From positions 124,001 through 188,000 of the forward strand of contig JAJIRX010000622.1 of the NCBI GenBank assembly GCA_023853785.1: a stretch of 64,000 nucleotides of DNA, read 5' to 3'. The DNA is from Psilocybe azurescens (lineage: Eukaryota > Basidiomycota > Agaricomycetes > Agaricales > Agrocybaceae). Shown one piece after another: positions 24,397 to 37,321 of this stretch. The position numbers and the translations under genes were made by a program. The notes below the pieces were generated by a model. That model saw only the letters and a program-made list of their open reading frames with translations. It made no database searches and had not been told where the DNA came from. How positions within the stretch are numbered: the first letter of the stretch is position 1; each line of letters begins with the position of its first letter.

Positions 24397-27300
24397 TCAA
24401 TAACCCCCAACCCTCGTGCTCCTCCTGGTATTACGCCTGCTCGACCCGCTGATATTAGAAATAGAGTCATCGTCCCCAGATTGGTTCTTCAGCAGGTTCA
24501 TAAGGCGCTTTTGTTCCTCTTTCTGCACCGGGTCCTCATACATGACGCGTATGCTTTCGTCTTGCGCTCTGCCGATGTCGATGTGGCTGGGATAGGAGTC
24601 AAAGGCATTCTGGGAGATATCTCCGAATGCTGAAGGGGTCTGCGAGAGACGACTAGATCTCGTCCTTATCCCAGGAGCAGGGACTGCAGCAGGAGCAGGA
24701 GGTTCCGCGATTTTAGCATCGGAAGGCTGTCTCGACTGTGGCTAAAATATAACAATATGTAAGCACGATATCTTTAGAGAATAACGACAAATGTTTAAAA
24801 ACCAACCTTTGGCCTCTGAGGCCTCTGCCTCTTCCCATTTCTACCACCTCCCACAGCAGCCCCCGCCCCCGCTCCAGCAGCGACAGCCACTGCGACTTCC
24901 TCCCCATCCGGCGACGGCCGCTTGCCCAACAGCGACGTAATGCTCTCCTGCAGTGCCTTCGTCGCCTCATGGTCAATCTTCACCGGCGAGAGCGACGATC
25001 TGCTGCTCTGATTACGGGGAATCTTCATCGGCGACGGCGAAGTTGACGACGGAACCCGACCCGCTCTTTCCACATCGATAAAGGGCACCGTCTTCCGCTG
25101 TTGCAGTGAGCGTTGAGGATTGGAATTAGAATTAGAATTAGAATCAGCATTGTTGGAGCTAGAATTTTGATCTAAGTTGCAGCTGGGTCTGCGAGAGAGA
25201 TGGGGCATCAACGACTCTGACTCTCGTTCTCGAGGGCCTTGGACCAGAGGGCTCGCAATAGATGGGCCGGGCGAAACGATGGAAGAAGGATGATTGAACA
25301 TGGCTGGGCCGCCCAATGTTTCGTTCGGCTGGCCAAACGAGATTTTCTCCAGGGATTCTGGGCTGGGTATAATAACAGTCGCTCGACGATCCAAAGTCTT
25401 TGATTTCTTCTGCGGAGAAGGGTGATTGGGCTCGGGAGGGCTTTCTACTTGTAGATTCCAAAACAGTAAGATTCATAATCGGAGTTTGAGAGTGAACAGG
25501 AGCATACCATTTGTGATATCCTGCATCATATTCTCGACCTCAACATCCATATCACCACCCATAGCATCAGGATTGGCTCGTTGGTTCCCTTTATCGACGG
25601 CCTTTCCTTTGCCTTTAACATCCTTTCGAAGAACGTCAACATCCATCGCTTGATCGCCTGCACCAAATAGCTCAGTGGATCCAGCCACTAAATGTTCACG
25701 GGGACCAGGTATCACACCCGAGGATGCAAAAGCGCGCAACCATTCAAGGTTGATGATCGGAACACGCCATTCACGAGCTTTATCGTACTTGGAGTCCTGT
25801 CCCAGATGGACAGAGTAGATGTGTTGACCGTCGCGTAAATGTGGAAGCAAGAGTGATACCTGAGAAATTACGACCGTCAGCTGGACAAATAGAGCGGCAA
25901 ACGGCTGGCACGCACCAAGAGCTCGGAAAAGCCGTTTCAAACCGCAAGTTTCAGATTGATCGAATCCAGAGATAGCCATGATTATCCGCTCAGCATCTTG
26001 ATACCGAAAATGTCAGTAAGACAAACGCAATAGCGAATGGGGAAGAACCCACCGGTAACTGGAAGCTGGATAGCAAGTGGCACAGACGAAATTTGTTCTT
26101 CGGGGCGCAAATACGATCCTCGTAGATGCATTGTTCAAGCCAACATTCCGTACGATATTTGGACCTCAAAGTCTCCTCTTCCTCTTCCCGAAATATCTTG
26201 CTTCCACTGCTCATATTCGTATGTGAATATGACTCGGTACTCGTAAAGAAAATTACACACCTGACTAATCGGACGATGATAAAATCAACATATTCCTCTT
26301 CGTCCATAGACATAATACCGCCAAGTTGCTCTATAGCACTCCGCACAGTGGGGCTCTTTGCCTCGCCGAGCACGCGAAGCTTCATTCCGAGGAAAATCTG
26401 GGAGGCCTGAGGCTTAGTCGGCCCAGAGCCGCTGTTGTCGGCTAACATAGTGTTGTTCTTGTGCAATGGGCCAGCAGCAGGTAAGGCACTTGTCGAGGCT
26501 TGATTGTTATTGACTAGGACGGCCATAGCTGTCGATGTCCGACGGAATGGAAGTTGTCGTGAAGGACCTGCATTGCCACCTGAGACAACGGGAGCAAATG
26601 AGTTGGCGCGCCTGAATGAAGAAATGACGCTTCTCGCTGCGCCGAACTTCCTTTCCTGGACAGGTGAGGCAGGTTGTAATTCTTCAGAGGTCTTTCGTTT
26701 CTCAGCCATCTTCGAAGGGCTTAAGATGACTTCTCCATCGTTGATTTCGTACCCCCGGCGTTCAAGGAGACTACCCCAGAGCTGGAGAGTCACGGTGGGC
26801 AGAACGTTTACGAAAGCAGGCTCGTCTTCTGCATCCTCCAAATTCTTCGCTGCAGCTTGACGAGAGGCAACCGACGAGGATGGGATTTCGTCGTGTTGAG
26901 AGGGAACATCGGAGGAAGGTGGTGGTAGACTGCTACTGCGAGGTAGGGTTTTTCGTTCTGGGCGCGGGTGACGAACTTGATATTTGGCCTCGTCAAATCT
27001 ACCACCAAAATCGATAGAATCCCAGAACCATTCTTCCCATACCAGATGTATCTTAGCCTCTCCTCGACTGTTGAACTTCTCGGCGTATCTCATCTTGTCG
27101 GTCTCAACGTCTCCGGAACAGAGTAGATGTGTGACGCGAACCGGTCGCTCGAGGTTTTTGAGGTATTCGCCTTGATGAGCAGTGACAAGTTTGCTGATTT
27201 GCGTTCTTCTCGTGATGTCCGTTATCCCAGATGGACATACGACCACTCCAGAGAAGATGGGTAGTCGGTGCTCGTCCACACTCTGCAAGAAAAGTCAACG

Positions 27301-27894
27301 GTGCCATCTTCCGGAGATTATGATAGTAACTCACCTTTTCAACGTCCACATCGTCACCCTTAAGCCATATCTGATAGTTTTCTGTAATCCACGACGGCAT
27401 GACGATAGGTATTTTGCGTTCAAGGGCACACTGATAGACTGTCAGATTCGGAGGTAAACTATTTACTTTTGGCATACCATATATTTCGCGCTTCCATGAT
27501 CAATTGCGACAAGATGCGTTACACGATCTGTAAACGCAGGAGTACATGTCGCGCCAAGTTCTACGGCTTGTTTGAATAATGTAGGCTTATGCGATCGTCA
27601 GTCGACATTGACATTGCTATCTCAACGAGTTCTTCACCTTGTCCTGAACCCCAGTGGCACATATAGACAGCCCTTTCAGTGGCCGTGGGCATGAATCGTA
27701 TGTGAATGTGTCCTCGCTTCCGTCTTGAGTGTCCAGAGCCCAACAGCTTTCTTCGACCGGTCGTGAGTATGCGCCCTTCTCCGCTGGCCGTAGCTTGACA
27801 TTGGGTACCTATACAGCGAGTATATGAGATAAAAACCTTAAGAATGCTAGTCTACAATTACCTTGTGAGACTTGTTTCCCCGTCGCCTCAACAT
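24397..27894 (-). CDS. Rad4/Dpb11/TopBP1-like BRCT scaffold protein
   Basis: This scaffold loads the replication machinery at origins (via Sld3/Sld2-type partners) and activates the ATR checkpoint kinase in the nucleus. The start at 27894 reads MLRRRGNKSHK and joins VPNVKLRPAEKGAYSRPVEE. BRCT1 follows: RPLKGLSICATGVQDK, FTDRVTHLVAIDHGSAKYM and ALERKIPIVMPSWI. BRCT2 runs from LPIFSGVVVCPSG to LVWEEWFWDSI. BRCT3 is IFLGMKLRVLGEAKSPTVRS to LRSKYRTECWLEQC. BRCT4 is MAISGFDQSETCGLKRLFRA to EWRVPIINLEWLRAF. A low-complexity tail with an NSNSNSN stretch ends in the conserved RVMYEDPVQKEEQKRLMNLL and NTRRSTRVGGY. Junctions keep phase where checked. A GTGAGT...CTCAG intron seems to lie in the 5' leader, just upstream of the start. 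No frame break seen. Confidence 0.9.
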
Positions 27895-29199
27895 CCTGAG
27901 TTAATCGTTTAGTAAACGAGTGTAAACTAAGAAAGTTGTTACTCACGCGTCAGGACGAATTTAGGGCCGGTCGTGACGCGATAAATGTCGCGTGCAAATG
28001 TTCGGAACTTATACTCTTCACAACTATATTGATCTTTCTTTTCCGTCACTTATATCAAGGTTATCTTCAAGCGTACACCATGAAATGTTTGGTACGAAGA
28101 AGAAAGGAATTTTTGATAGAGACAATAATCTGCGCCCGGACAAAAATAAATCACAACCCCAAGATCATTGACGGTGTCAAGGCGGAGTCATTCTCTTCGT
28201 GTGTTATTTCAATACAAAATTTTGAATGTCTAATACTGAGACCTTCTTGTATCAGACAGAATAGAATCACCATCCATACGATGGGACAAACGATTTGTGA
28301 CTTCGAGGAATGAAACGATCGATACAGGCGGGCGCGCTGATCAAATCAAGAAGACCCAGACTTTTAGCCTTCCACGACCTTGGCCTTTGCGCCTAGCTGC
28401 AGTCCAAAGACTAGACCAAACTGCAGAGTCAGGTTTTATCGTGTGCCAGGCAGGTCTCTGTACAGTCGGTATCATTCTTTTCACGCAGGCTTCAGAATTT
28501 GGATGGCACCTTGTGAAGATGCCTTTAAATATATTTGGCGGAGTCAGGGCTCCAGTTTTCATCACGGTTGCCACGGAAATTTTTCTTGGAGAGTCGAAAT
28601 GACAGTGGCAGCATAAACCGAAGTGGGGTTGGGATCGGTAAGTCTATGTACATACTAATATATCGACCCCTCCCTTATTTTTCTGATAACTTCGTGACCT
28701 CTTTAAGGTACCCAATGCTACCAAAGGGCATCCTACATTGCATCATTGTTCATCGATCCTCCGAGTCCAGTTAATCATACCAGCTGACACCGTTCATCAT
28801 ATGCTTAAATGTCAAACGAGAGGGTAGACTTGCTCGCACTGCACTGCTGCTGATTCCCGAGTCTCCTGGAAGGCTTAGAGTAGGAAAGCCTTTCGTTTGA
28901 TCTCATCAAATCATGTGTTGCACACAAAGATATTCTTGGAAAATTTCACTGTGTCCACCGCTGAGAGCCACCCATACTTGGCAGGGGCTTTCCCAAGGGA
29001 CATCAACCATGCGGTTCATTATGGCAGATGTCTCCGCTGTCTGGGGAAGGTGGAAATATCAGAATGGTGGAGTGTCCCATTCTTTCAAACGCGTTAGAGC
29101 TCTTCATTCCTCCCTCCGATATTCTCTTGCGCCTTGGACTTTAAAGTCTGACCATCGCTGTCGTATGACTGACGGTCAGTGATTCGACTGGACTACACG
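27895..29199. other. Divergent intergenic region
   Basis: It must hold the promoters of the BRCT gene (minus) and the membrane protein gene (plus). A likely 5'-leader exon and intron of the BRCT gene lies at about 27895-27960. Frames at 28297-28616 are unrecognised. Confidence 0.4.
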
Positions 29200-30415
29200 A
29201 TGAATTCGCACAACATCACCATCGACGATAGTCTAAATTCTACGTTGATTGCCTATCAGCCGGCGGAGTGCAGTGGATCAGGGTGGACTGTGCACAAGGG
29301 CGAAGGGTATCTGGGCACGTACAGCTCCTGTACAACTGAAGCTGGCCCTTCTGCCGTGATATCATTCGAAGGTGCGTAATTCAGCTCTACCTTGATTTTC
29401 CTTATTCTGACTAGATTAAATAGGGGTTGCCGTATATTACAGATCAGCGTATATCAATGGAAGCTCTATCCGATTCAAACTAGACGGTGCTCTCTCGGAT
29501 GACATCGATCTCTCTACACCTTCTGGACAGACTGTCAATGAAAACACTACAAGCATATTCTGGTCACGAACAGGGTTGAACAACACAGCGCATCTCCTGG
29601 AAATACTCCCAGGCAGTAAAAACAGCTCGACCTTGACCGTCGATACCTTTATGTTAGTAAAACATTACCTCAACTGCAGCGGATTCTGACTTTATTGTGA
29701 TGACGGCAGAGTTACTCAAGTCAACGCAGGCAACACAACTGCTGTGGGCAACATCCCCGATGCCTCTGGTCTAGCAGGAGCGGCCGCTGCCCTCGCCCCC
29801 AAACAAACAGCCTCTCAAACTAGATTTGCTCTAGGGCTCGGGATCTCATTTGGAATCGCATCCTTCGCCGTCTTCGTCTTTATCTGCGTATCCCTGGGCA
29901 AACGGAGACGGCAGCTGAAAAAGCGATACAGTTGGTCTAAGCCCGTTCCTCCACTACGTCCAACATCCAGCATGTATTCGCAACACGCCACTAAATACAC
30001 CGGCGGCAGCGGCACGCAAGGCCTTGGCTCCCCTATTGCCAGCCCCAAAACGGATGACGGTGGTGACTTGGCAATGTACCGACTGCCCAGTGTGGCTCAT
30101 GGATCATTCACGACGCACGATGATGATGTAGCTACGACGAGAGGGTGGGGATCTCCGACCCCGTCAAATAAAAATCTCCTCCCTCATGGGCAGCTGGATA
30201 ATGCCCAATCTCTCTCCCGCAATACAACAACCTCCACAACGAGACTTGAGCCTGTTCGCCGGTTTGATAATGCCCAATCTCTTTCCCGCAATACTACAAC
30301 CTCTACAACAAGAGTTGAGCCTGTTCGCCAGCAGGATAATGCTCAGTCTCTCTCCCGCAGTACTACAACCTCTACAGCAAGACTTGAGCCCATTCGCAAG
30401 GTACGGATATCGTAG
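29200..30415 (+). CDS. Single-pass membrane protein with glycosylated ectodomain and repeat tail
   Basis: It has three exons (29200-29371, 29424-29652, 29710-30415) summing to 1107 bases, 368 residues, with all phases matching. The N-terminal ~170 residues form a Ser/Thr/Asn-rich ectodomain with many N-x-S/T sites (NITID, NSTLI, NNTAH, NSSTL). One membrane helix (FALGLGISFGIASFAVFVF) follows, then a basic stop-transfer KRRRQLKKR. The tail ends in three copies of a 23-residue repeat beginning DNAQSLSRN. This ectodomain-helix-tail layout is common in agaricomycete surface proteins of unknown function; I cannot name a family. No obvious signal peptide follows the chosen ATG, so the helix may act as signal anchor. 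Confidence 0.75.
30197..30400 (+). repeat. Three tandem 69-base units coding a 23-residue repeat
   Basis: Units start at 30197, 30266 and 30335. Each codes DNAQSLSRxTTTSTxRxEP plus a short variable linker. They lie in frame at the C-terminus of the membrane protein, so copy number can change without breaking the frame. Confidence 0.9.
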
Positions 30416-30957
30416 TTTGATGAGATGCATTCAACTCTCTCTATCATTTTTCCTATACCCATGCCCCGTCGTTCCTAATGGGGCACGTTTCAGATTTATT
30501 ATTTTTTATAGTCCTCGAGCATAGCTCTCATTTCGCTGTGGTTTTATATTAGGTTATGCGTACATTATACAAAGTCTACTATTCGTAAACTCATTCTTAT
30601 CAGTGGGATACCTTGAAGTTGAAAGCCTGGTTTACCAACAAACGGTGATTTGAAGACTCCTTTAGCGCTTAAGTTTTTTTTAGTGGTGTTTGAGCATTTG
30701 GCATAAGATCTCGGTGCCATTCACTCTCCCTCACTCTCTTGGATCAACTAAGAATTTCGGATAAGTGGAAAGTGAAGTATTTCGGGGCGTTGATCCGAGG
30801 TCGATCCATATCGCATCACCTATAGCCGCCTTGAAACAGCTAAATAGCTATAGCAAGACCGAGACCTGACCTAAACAATACAATTTGGGAAAACAACAGT
30901 GCCGTACTAAAAACCTCCCACAAAGTATACTTCCTAGCCACAGAACACATTAAGCAG
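30416..30957. other. Intergenic region, convergent gene ends
   Basis: It contains the two 3' ends. Nothing else is recognised. Confidence 0.4.
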
Positions 30958-33442
30958 TTAAACACGCCTTACAGGCTGCATACCAGGCTTTGGCCAATTC
31001 TTCAACGCCCAAGGAGCATCCAGTTTATCTAGGAATACCTCCACCAGTTCTATAAACTTATCACCCTTCCCAAACTCTTCATTGTCTAGAAGAGCAGAGA
31101 GTTCTTGCTTGGTGCGGGCTTTATATGACCGCGAAAGTGTGTTGTCAAAGTCACCAAGCACCCTGAGCAGCCCAGCGTAGTCCCAGCACGCGATGTCAGG
31201 GTATTTCCTGCTCCAATGTTCATGTGAGTAACGCTTAGATATTGAAGGAATGGGCAGATTGCAAAAAAGCGGCCATTCACCTTTGTTCACTTTCTGAATG
31301 CAGAAGACGCTCGGTGGTGTAGCCGCTATTGTTGAGTACGAAGATGATGGGCTTGACGCCCACGCGAATCAAGGAAGATAATTCCTGTACGGTCATTTGT
31401 CTATGCGTTCCTTTGGATTAATTTCAACGCATGCTAGAAAGACGAGCTTGAGCTTACATGCTTCCATCTCCCACGAAAAGCACGGTACGTCTTGGTGTAG
31501 ACTCTCTGATGGCCAGGCAAGCACCGAGCGTGGCTCCTAAGATTGATGATAATAGAAAGCCTGTTCAGGTATTGAATATGGAACATAACTTTACTAAACT
31601 CACCGACAGTCCATCCGATACTAGCCCATCTCATTTGCGAAAGCAGAACAGATCCCTTTGGAAGGCACACATCGACTATTCCATACTGGGGACAGCCTAA
31701 GATGCACGGCTTCAGTCACCAAGAGGAAATAACGAGGATAGAGGTAGGAAAAGACATACCAGTCTCCGCTAGGATAACATCATTCTCTGCGAAGAACTGA
31801 CCAACCCGAGGCCACAGCCATTCGTGTGTGATGGCTTCAGTGCCACCTTGTGGTAAAATGTTGTCGTACTTTGGAACTGGAATCTTGCTTGCAACTTCAC
31901 AAAGATGCTCAAGCTGTGCGCCAAGCTTCGGGATGAGCTGTTTCATTCCAACTCCAGGGAACATTATGTTTTGGATGTTGGTGCGATCGTGTTGGAGCTA
32001 GATTGAAAAATGCGAGCATGGATATAAGTTAACATTAGACATAGTTGTGTGCAAGGGACCAACCTCAATTAAGCGGTCGGCCTGTATGTTATAGTTGAAA
32101 TTGCCCATATTGAAGTCCGACAAAAGGACCCAATGGACAGAACGATGCTTGCAGACTCAACCCTCTTCTTGACCTCAGGGTTGGACAAGACAGATCCCCA
32201 GTAGACCTACGGCGAATCTTTGTGTTAGATTAAACAGAATCAAAGCCTTAAGACATGGCTTACCCCTCCATATCGTTCATAAGTTTCGTCGATGGCGGTC
32301 TTTCCCATCGGCGTAGAGTAGACGGGAAACCCCGTTCTCTTCAGCAGATCGTACAATTCCTTGACGACATCATGTCGGATAGCACCCAAATCGACGAGAA
32401 CCACAGCATCCTCGTTTAGAGCCATCGACTTCCCAAAGAGTTCCGTAATGCGATCTACTACGAATTTCTCCGCTGCAGGATCATTCTGAGTCACATATCG
32501 ACTTAATGGAAATTTAAGCGAGTCTGAAGATATCTTCTGCGTTACGAGGTCTGTGGGAAGTGCCAGATAGCCGGGGTGCGACTAATGCGAGTTGGTTAAT
32601 ACACTTCACGTTGGATTGATTTATCTGAATACTAACCCTGGATACGCATTCTATGAGAATTCGATCGATTTTGGAGGCTGCTTCCTCTTTCTTGGTTAAT
32701 ATCTCACGGGTGTAAGTAATTTGCTGGGCGGCGTTCATAAAAGCATCCATTCTATGGTGAAATATGATTGAGTTCAAACTAGCTTATAGGTGATTATGAG
32801 TCTATACCTTCCATCTCCCAGCGTGTGGTCGACCAAGGATTGCTCTTTTTGCTGGGTGGTGCTGGGGATACCAACAATGTGGAGAAGAGGAACATCTTCC
32901 GAAGCAGCTACGAGAGCACTTTAGATACTATCGAAAGCATTTCGAAGGTGGGCAGAACTGACCTCCCGCATACCCGTTCATGGCAGAGAGCTCACCCGGT
33001 CCAAAACTGCATAGAAGCGCTTTGTTAGATACAGTTTTATGCGGAGCGTGAGTGATATGTATTTACATGGTAAGATTTACACCAAGGGACTGCTTGACGC
33101 GAGCATACCCATCTGCCGCATAGGATGAGTTGAGTTCATTGCTATCGACGTGTTAACGACAGCTCTCGAGACGAAGGAGAGTTGAATTCACTAACCAGCC
33201 GCCGACCCAGGTTATCTTTTGGAAATCTTCAATAATATCCTGGAAATACGGTCAGATATATTCCAAAGAAACAAATGGTGCAAGGCGTTACAGAAAAGGC
33301 TAGGTTAAGCTCTCCGGGAACACCAAACATGTGCTGAAGAGGAAACACGTAAATTAAACATCGCCTGTGAAGGCTGCATAAAACACACCTTGACGCCTAG
33401 TTGCTCAAGCCTTGTCAAAAGATATTCAGCGATAGTTATCAT
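30958..33442 (-). CDS. Pyruvate decarboxylase-type ThDP enzyme (atypical active site, one frameshift)
   Basis: It belongs to the ThDP-dependent 2-oxo acid decarboxylases. The start at 33442 reads [18 protein letters not shown], then [11 protein letters not shown] with the ThDP-activating glutamate. Later blocks are [105 protein letters not shown] and [15 protein letters not shown]. The last two are the ThDP/Mg motif pair, with the conserved glutamate after the NN. Two departures stand out: the usual HH before TLG is DH, and the usual FGVGELSA is FGPGELSA. The frame breaks at CCC 32129-32131, where one more base would link LSIG to LLSDFN. Substrate could be pyruvate or an aromatic/branched 2-oxo acid; I cannot tell which. 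Confidence 0.88.
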
Positions 33443-34522
33443 CGTTCACGATAGCGTTGATAGAATAAAATGTGAGACCAGAAGCAGACAGAGAGTGGAA
33501 AGGCAAGGTGCTGGGATGGAACTGCACGTATATAAATAGAGGTCGTGCCAATCTAGCATTTAGCCCCTAGACGGAGGATGCAATCGCCGTTAACCTTCTA
33601 TCCTCATCCTGACAAGCTCCCCTTGATGATTGTTAGGTGATAATAAGCTCGGGCAGGGACGTATGGTCGCTTGCTGAAGCGTCAGGCACGGAGGCACGGT
33701 TTTCTCGTAAAATATTGTAGGCATTTAGGTCAACAATGGCCGAGTGACCTGCGGGTTATATGCACAACAAAGAGAGCAGTATATGTGTTGCAACACCGGT
33801 ATTATAAGAATAATCTAAACCAATGTCAGTACATGCGCAAGATTCAAGATAAAATACGGTACTTACGTACTTTCGAGGACTCAACATTCAAAACGATCAA
33901 ACGAAGTCTTTCAGGGACTAGCTCTGATAGAGAGCCAGCTCAAAGGAGATGATCACTGTTATGTACCTTTCAGCTGCTCCGTCGGTACAGAATTCTTCCG
34001 ACTCGGATAGTTACACGAGGAGGACGAGATGATTAGGGAGGCTGAAAGGTTGGATATTTAGTGTCGCGAGAGAGACATTAAGAAGACAAAATATGGGATC
34101 AACCAGTCCCGGTCAAGCGTTCAAATTTCAAGCTTCAAGACTTGTTCAAGACGTTTGTTGAACGTTGAATGTGTGTTTGAATCGGAGTCTAAGTAGAATT
34201 AGAATACCAAAAGCACGTGATTTGTGATGATTTATTATGGCACAGGGTATTTCGAAAGTTGTGAACAGGTTTGAGTCTCCTCAGGTCATCTCTGGCTTCA
34301 ATTTTCCAGCAAAATCCTTGTGAATTCCAACCAAATTCCAGAGTAAAACTTGTGCATTACAGATTAATGCAAGTGTTCATGACATACCGACGTCAAACCA
34401 ATCTACCAGCACTGTGTCGATGCACGAACGAATGTTGGGCAACTAAACTTTGAAATCTGATCCATTGTACAAAATCAAGGAATGTTACAACTTTGCCAGA
34501 GCCTACATTCGGGCGGCCAAGC
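33443..34522. other. Intergenic region between the ThDP enzyme and the amino-acid oxidase
   Basis: It holds the ThDP enzyme promoter, with a TATATAAATA box at about 33529-33538 (minus gene upstream region). Short frames at 33671-33952 and 34271-34453 are unrecognised. Confidence 0.4.
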
Positions 34523-36843
34523 TCACGGGAAGTGGAAGGGACCGTCGTTACCTTCCGGCTTCTCCAAAGAGTTAGCATAAACCCCTCTATAATACTGCAG
34601 CGCTGCGGTCTCTACGTTATCAAACTCTTGATTCCCGCCGTACTTCCTGCGGAACTCTGCCTTCTGCTCTGGTGTACCATCCTTCGCAAGGATCTCCCAG
34701 ACACACCTCCACGCTGAATCTAGAGCACCTGCTACCCAGGCGTGATGGCAGCTAGCAGCTTCGCCCCCGAAGTGGAGGTATCCATCCGCAGCTGGCTTGG
34801 TGATTTGCAAATACAGATCGGTGAACTGCCCGGGACCGAATAACGCGTAACCACCCATGGTGTAGCGGTTGTGGTACCAGTCGTATGCGTAGTAATCGAT
34901 TGTCTGGTCTCTGTACCAGCCAGCGCTCATGCCGTGAATTTCAGCCAAGTCTTCATATATCTGATCTAGCAAGATTGCTTCAGACGTTGTCTGTTCACGT
35001 TTTGGATCCAGACTAGCAGAGCTGGCATCGTCGCTGTTTTCCCCAGTGCTTAGGCTCAACGAGCGAGCCAAAGCGGAAGGCGTCTTGGTTCCTATTTCAT
35101 GATTGTCAAAATCATGATTTGTGGACAATGGTCGAAGACAACGTACCAGGTGTAAGTCGCAATCAGAACACCAGGAGAATCTGCTGGACCGTCCACTCCG
35201 TAGTTGGGATAAACGACCACTCGACTTTGCCTGTCCGTCTTGCTCGACCCACCTTGCTTCTTGAAGGACTTTCCTTGCCACCAGCGTGTCTTGAACTTGA
35301 TCCCGACTTTCACGCCTGTGCCATATTTCAAGGAGCGCAGCGCGGTCTTCTGACCATAGTCCAATTCACAGCCGGCGAGATTGACGCCTCGGAGACAGGA
35401 GAGCGGGATCGTCGAAACCACATGCGAGTATTTGGTTGGGACAAGCGATGCTTGACCAAGGATGGTAACCTCCATAGAGGTCTTCTCGGAAGGCTTTGTG
35501 CCCTTGGATTTGTATATCGCACTCACTTGCTGGGAAGTGTTGACATTCGGTTTTTCGCCCAACGACTTGTACATGGCCTTCGTGAGGACTTCGGTGCCGC
35601 CCTCGATACACCACCATTCGATCTCTCCGGCTTTCGGCTCCCCTGTCCCATCATAACCCGTTGGATAGTCGAACTCCAACGAGTCGATAATGCTCTGATA
35701 GGTTGTCAGGCCAAACACAGCTCCACAAGCACATAAAGATTCTTACTTCTGTGAACGCATCGTCATATGCATTGGTCCCACTGTCTCTCGTCTCCATCCA
35801 CTGTACGACCTCAGCAGGGTACCTCATAATGTCAAGGAGATGTGCTCTGGTAGAGCGAGAGTCGTGCTGCATGAGGAGCTCCCAGCCCAGCTTATAGTTT
35901 TTGCCAGCAAGAACTTATAAGGCTCGTAGGCTGCTCCAAGGCAGGCATCGACACCATAGAGAGTCTGGTCGTTTGGTTTAGCGTACGTCTTCATGATGTA
36001 CTCGTCTGGGACCTTCCATCATCTCTATCAGTATTGGCGAAGCAGAAAATGATCTACTGGCTTACCGAACCCCCATTGCTCACTCCGTCGTGGAAATGGT
36101 CGTCCTTAGGATTCTTCGAGACCTCAGCTAAAGTCTTCTTGATATCTATTTCAAAATATTCATCAGCATACATTTCCGAAGATTCAGACATATGTCTTAC
36201 CGTTGAAAAGCATGATATTATCATCGGTGCTTAAATGATAGGGCAGAAGCTTCCCTGCTTTCCCTCCCTCCTTCGTAATCCCTAGTTCCTCGAAAAGCTC
36301 AAACGTCCTGGCGTTTGCCGCATTCTCTGGAAACCTCATGGCTCCGACGTCGAAGTAATTCTGCGCAGAGTCTGGCTCTCCTTCCTCCTTCTTGAAGTGA
36401 TACGTGTAGACCCGTCCGCCGTAGCGCTCGCTAGCCTCGAGGACAACATAGGGTATTCCCAGATGCTTGAGCATCATTGCGGTGCGCATACCGGCGACAC
36501 CAGCACCGATAATAGCCACAGGCTCCTTGAAAGGATTCTCATCACTCGGGCCCTTGGAGGGAGGTGAGTTGCGTTCAGAGTCCGGGGTGTTAGACGGCAG
36601 ACTCGAGGGGAGGTCGTCCGGGAAAAGAGGTTCAGCATATGCTCTATCGAAGTCCTGAGCCATCAGTGACGACGTTGGGAAGGTGTTCTTCGAGGTTGTG
36701 CGAGCGCCGTCGATGAGCATTTTCCATTCGATGTTGTCCTTTTGACCATCTATGTGCCCCAAGGACGGGTTACGGCTTTTGATCTTCTCGAGCTCGAGCT
36801 CGACGATGTGTTGGGCGATCCTGTTGTGGAAGGAAGTGGGCAT
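34523..36843 (-). CDS. L-amino-acid oxidase (flavin amine oxidase family, one frameshift)
   Basis: This FAD enzyme converts L-amino acids to 2-oxo acids, ammonia and hydrogen peroxide. Related enzymes in Hebeloma and Laccaria serve nitrogen acquisition. The start at 36843 reads MPTSFHNRIAQHIV. An FAD Rossmann motif, VAIIGAGVAGMRTAMMLKHL, is followed by VLEASERYGGRVYTYHF and FDVGAMRFPENAA. The middle has EWWCIEGGTEVLTKAMYKSL and SHVVSTIPLSCLRGV. The end has MGGYALFGPGQFTDLYL and DGYLHFGGEAASCHHAWVAG, the flavin-binding C-terminal block. There is no signal peptide, suggesting an intracellular or vacuolar/peroxisomal enzyme. The frame breaks at CCCC 35041-35044, where three bases would fit. Same strand and next to the ThDP enzyme. 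Confidence 0.9.
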
Positions 36844-37321
36844 ACTAGGCTTTGATTACGAGCAGAAGTGATTGTCACCTTTACTTCGTCTTGATCTTAT
36901 AGGTTGTTACATACTAGAACGTCGGGGCATATGTCTACTTCCCCCCGAGACGCTTCATTGTAGTTCATTGTACATGCATTCTCTAAGATGCCTGTCAATG
37001 TGGGATGTTCCTGAATAAACGGACCTTGAGGCAAGGAACATCGTTCCTCGAAAGTATTAGGTTATGTGGAATGCATTTGATAACCTTTGATATAGATGGT
37101 AAGCCCAGGGGTTGACATCGGCCTACCCAAATCCCGTGTCACTGTGTTCTTGTGTCCCCTCCAGGATCCGCTCCAGGCTTCTATGTGTCAATACCTACTA
37201 ATCGAACGTCGACGTAGAATACTCGCCCGGCCCTTGATCTATATAAACTTACTACTATCCATGAAGTACAATAGACTAACGACTTACTAAGAGGATGGGA
37301 AGAACCCAAGAATAATTATTT
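36844..37321. other. Intergenic region between the oxidase and the acyltransferase
   Basis: It should contain the oxidase promoter and the acyltransferase 3' end. Only short unrecognised frames occur. Confidence 0.4.

Noticed and set aside
35119..35736. Long plus-strand frame of 205 codons
   Set aside because: It lies antisense to conserved amino-acid oxidase exons and has no domain of its own.
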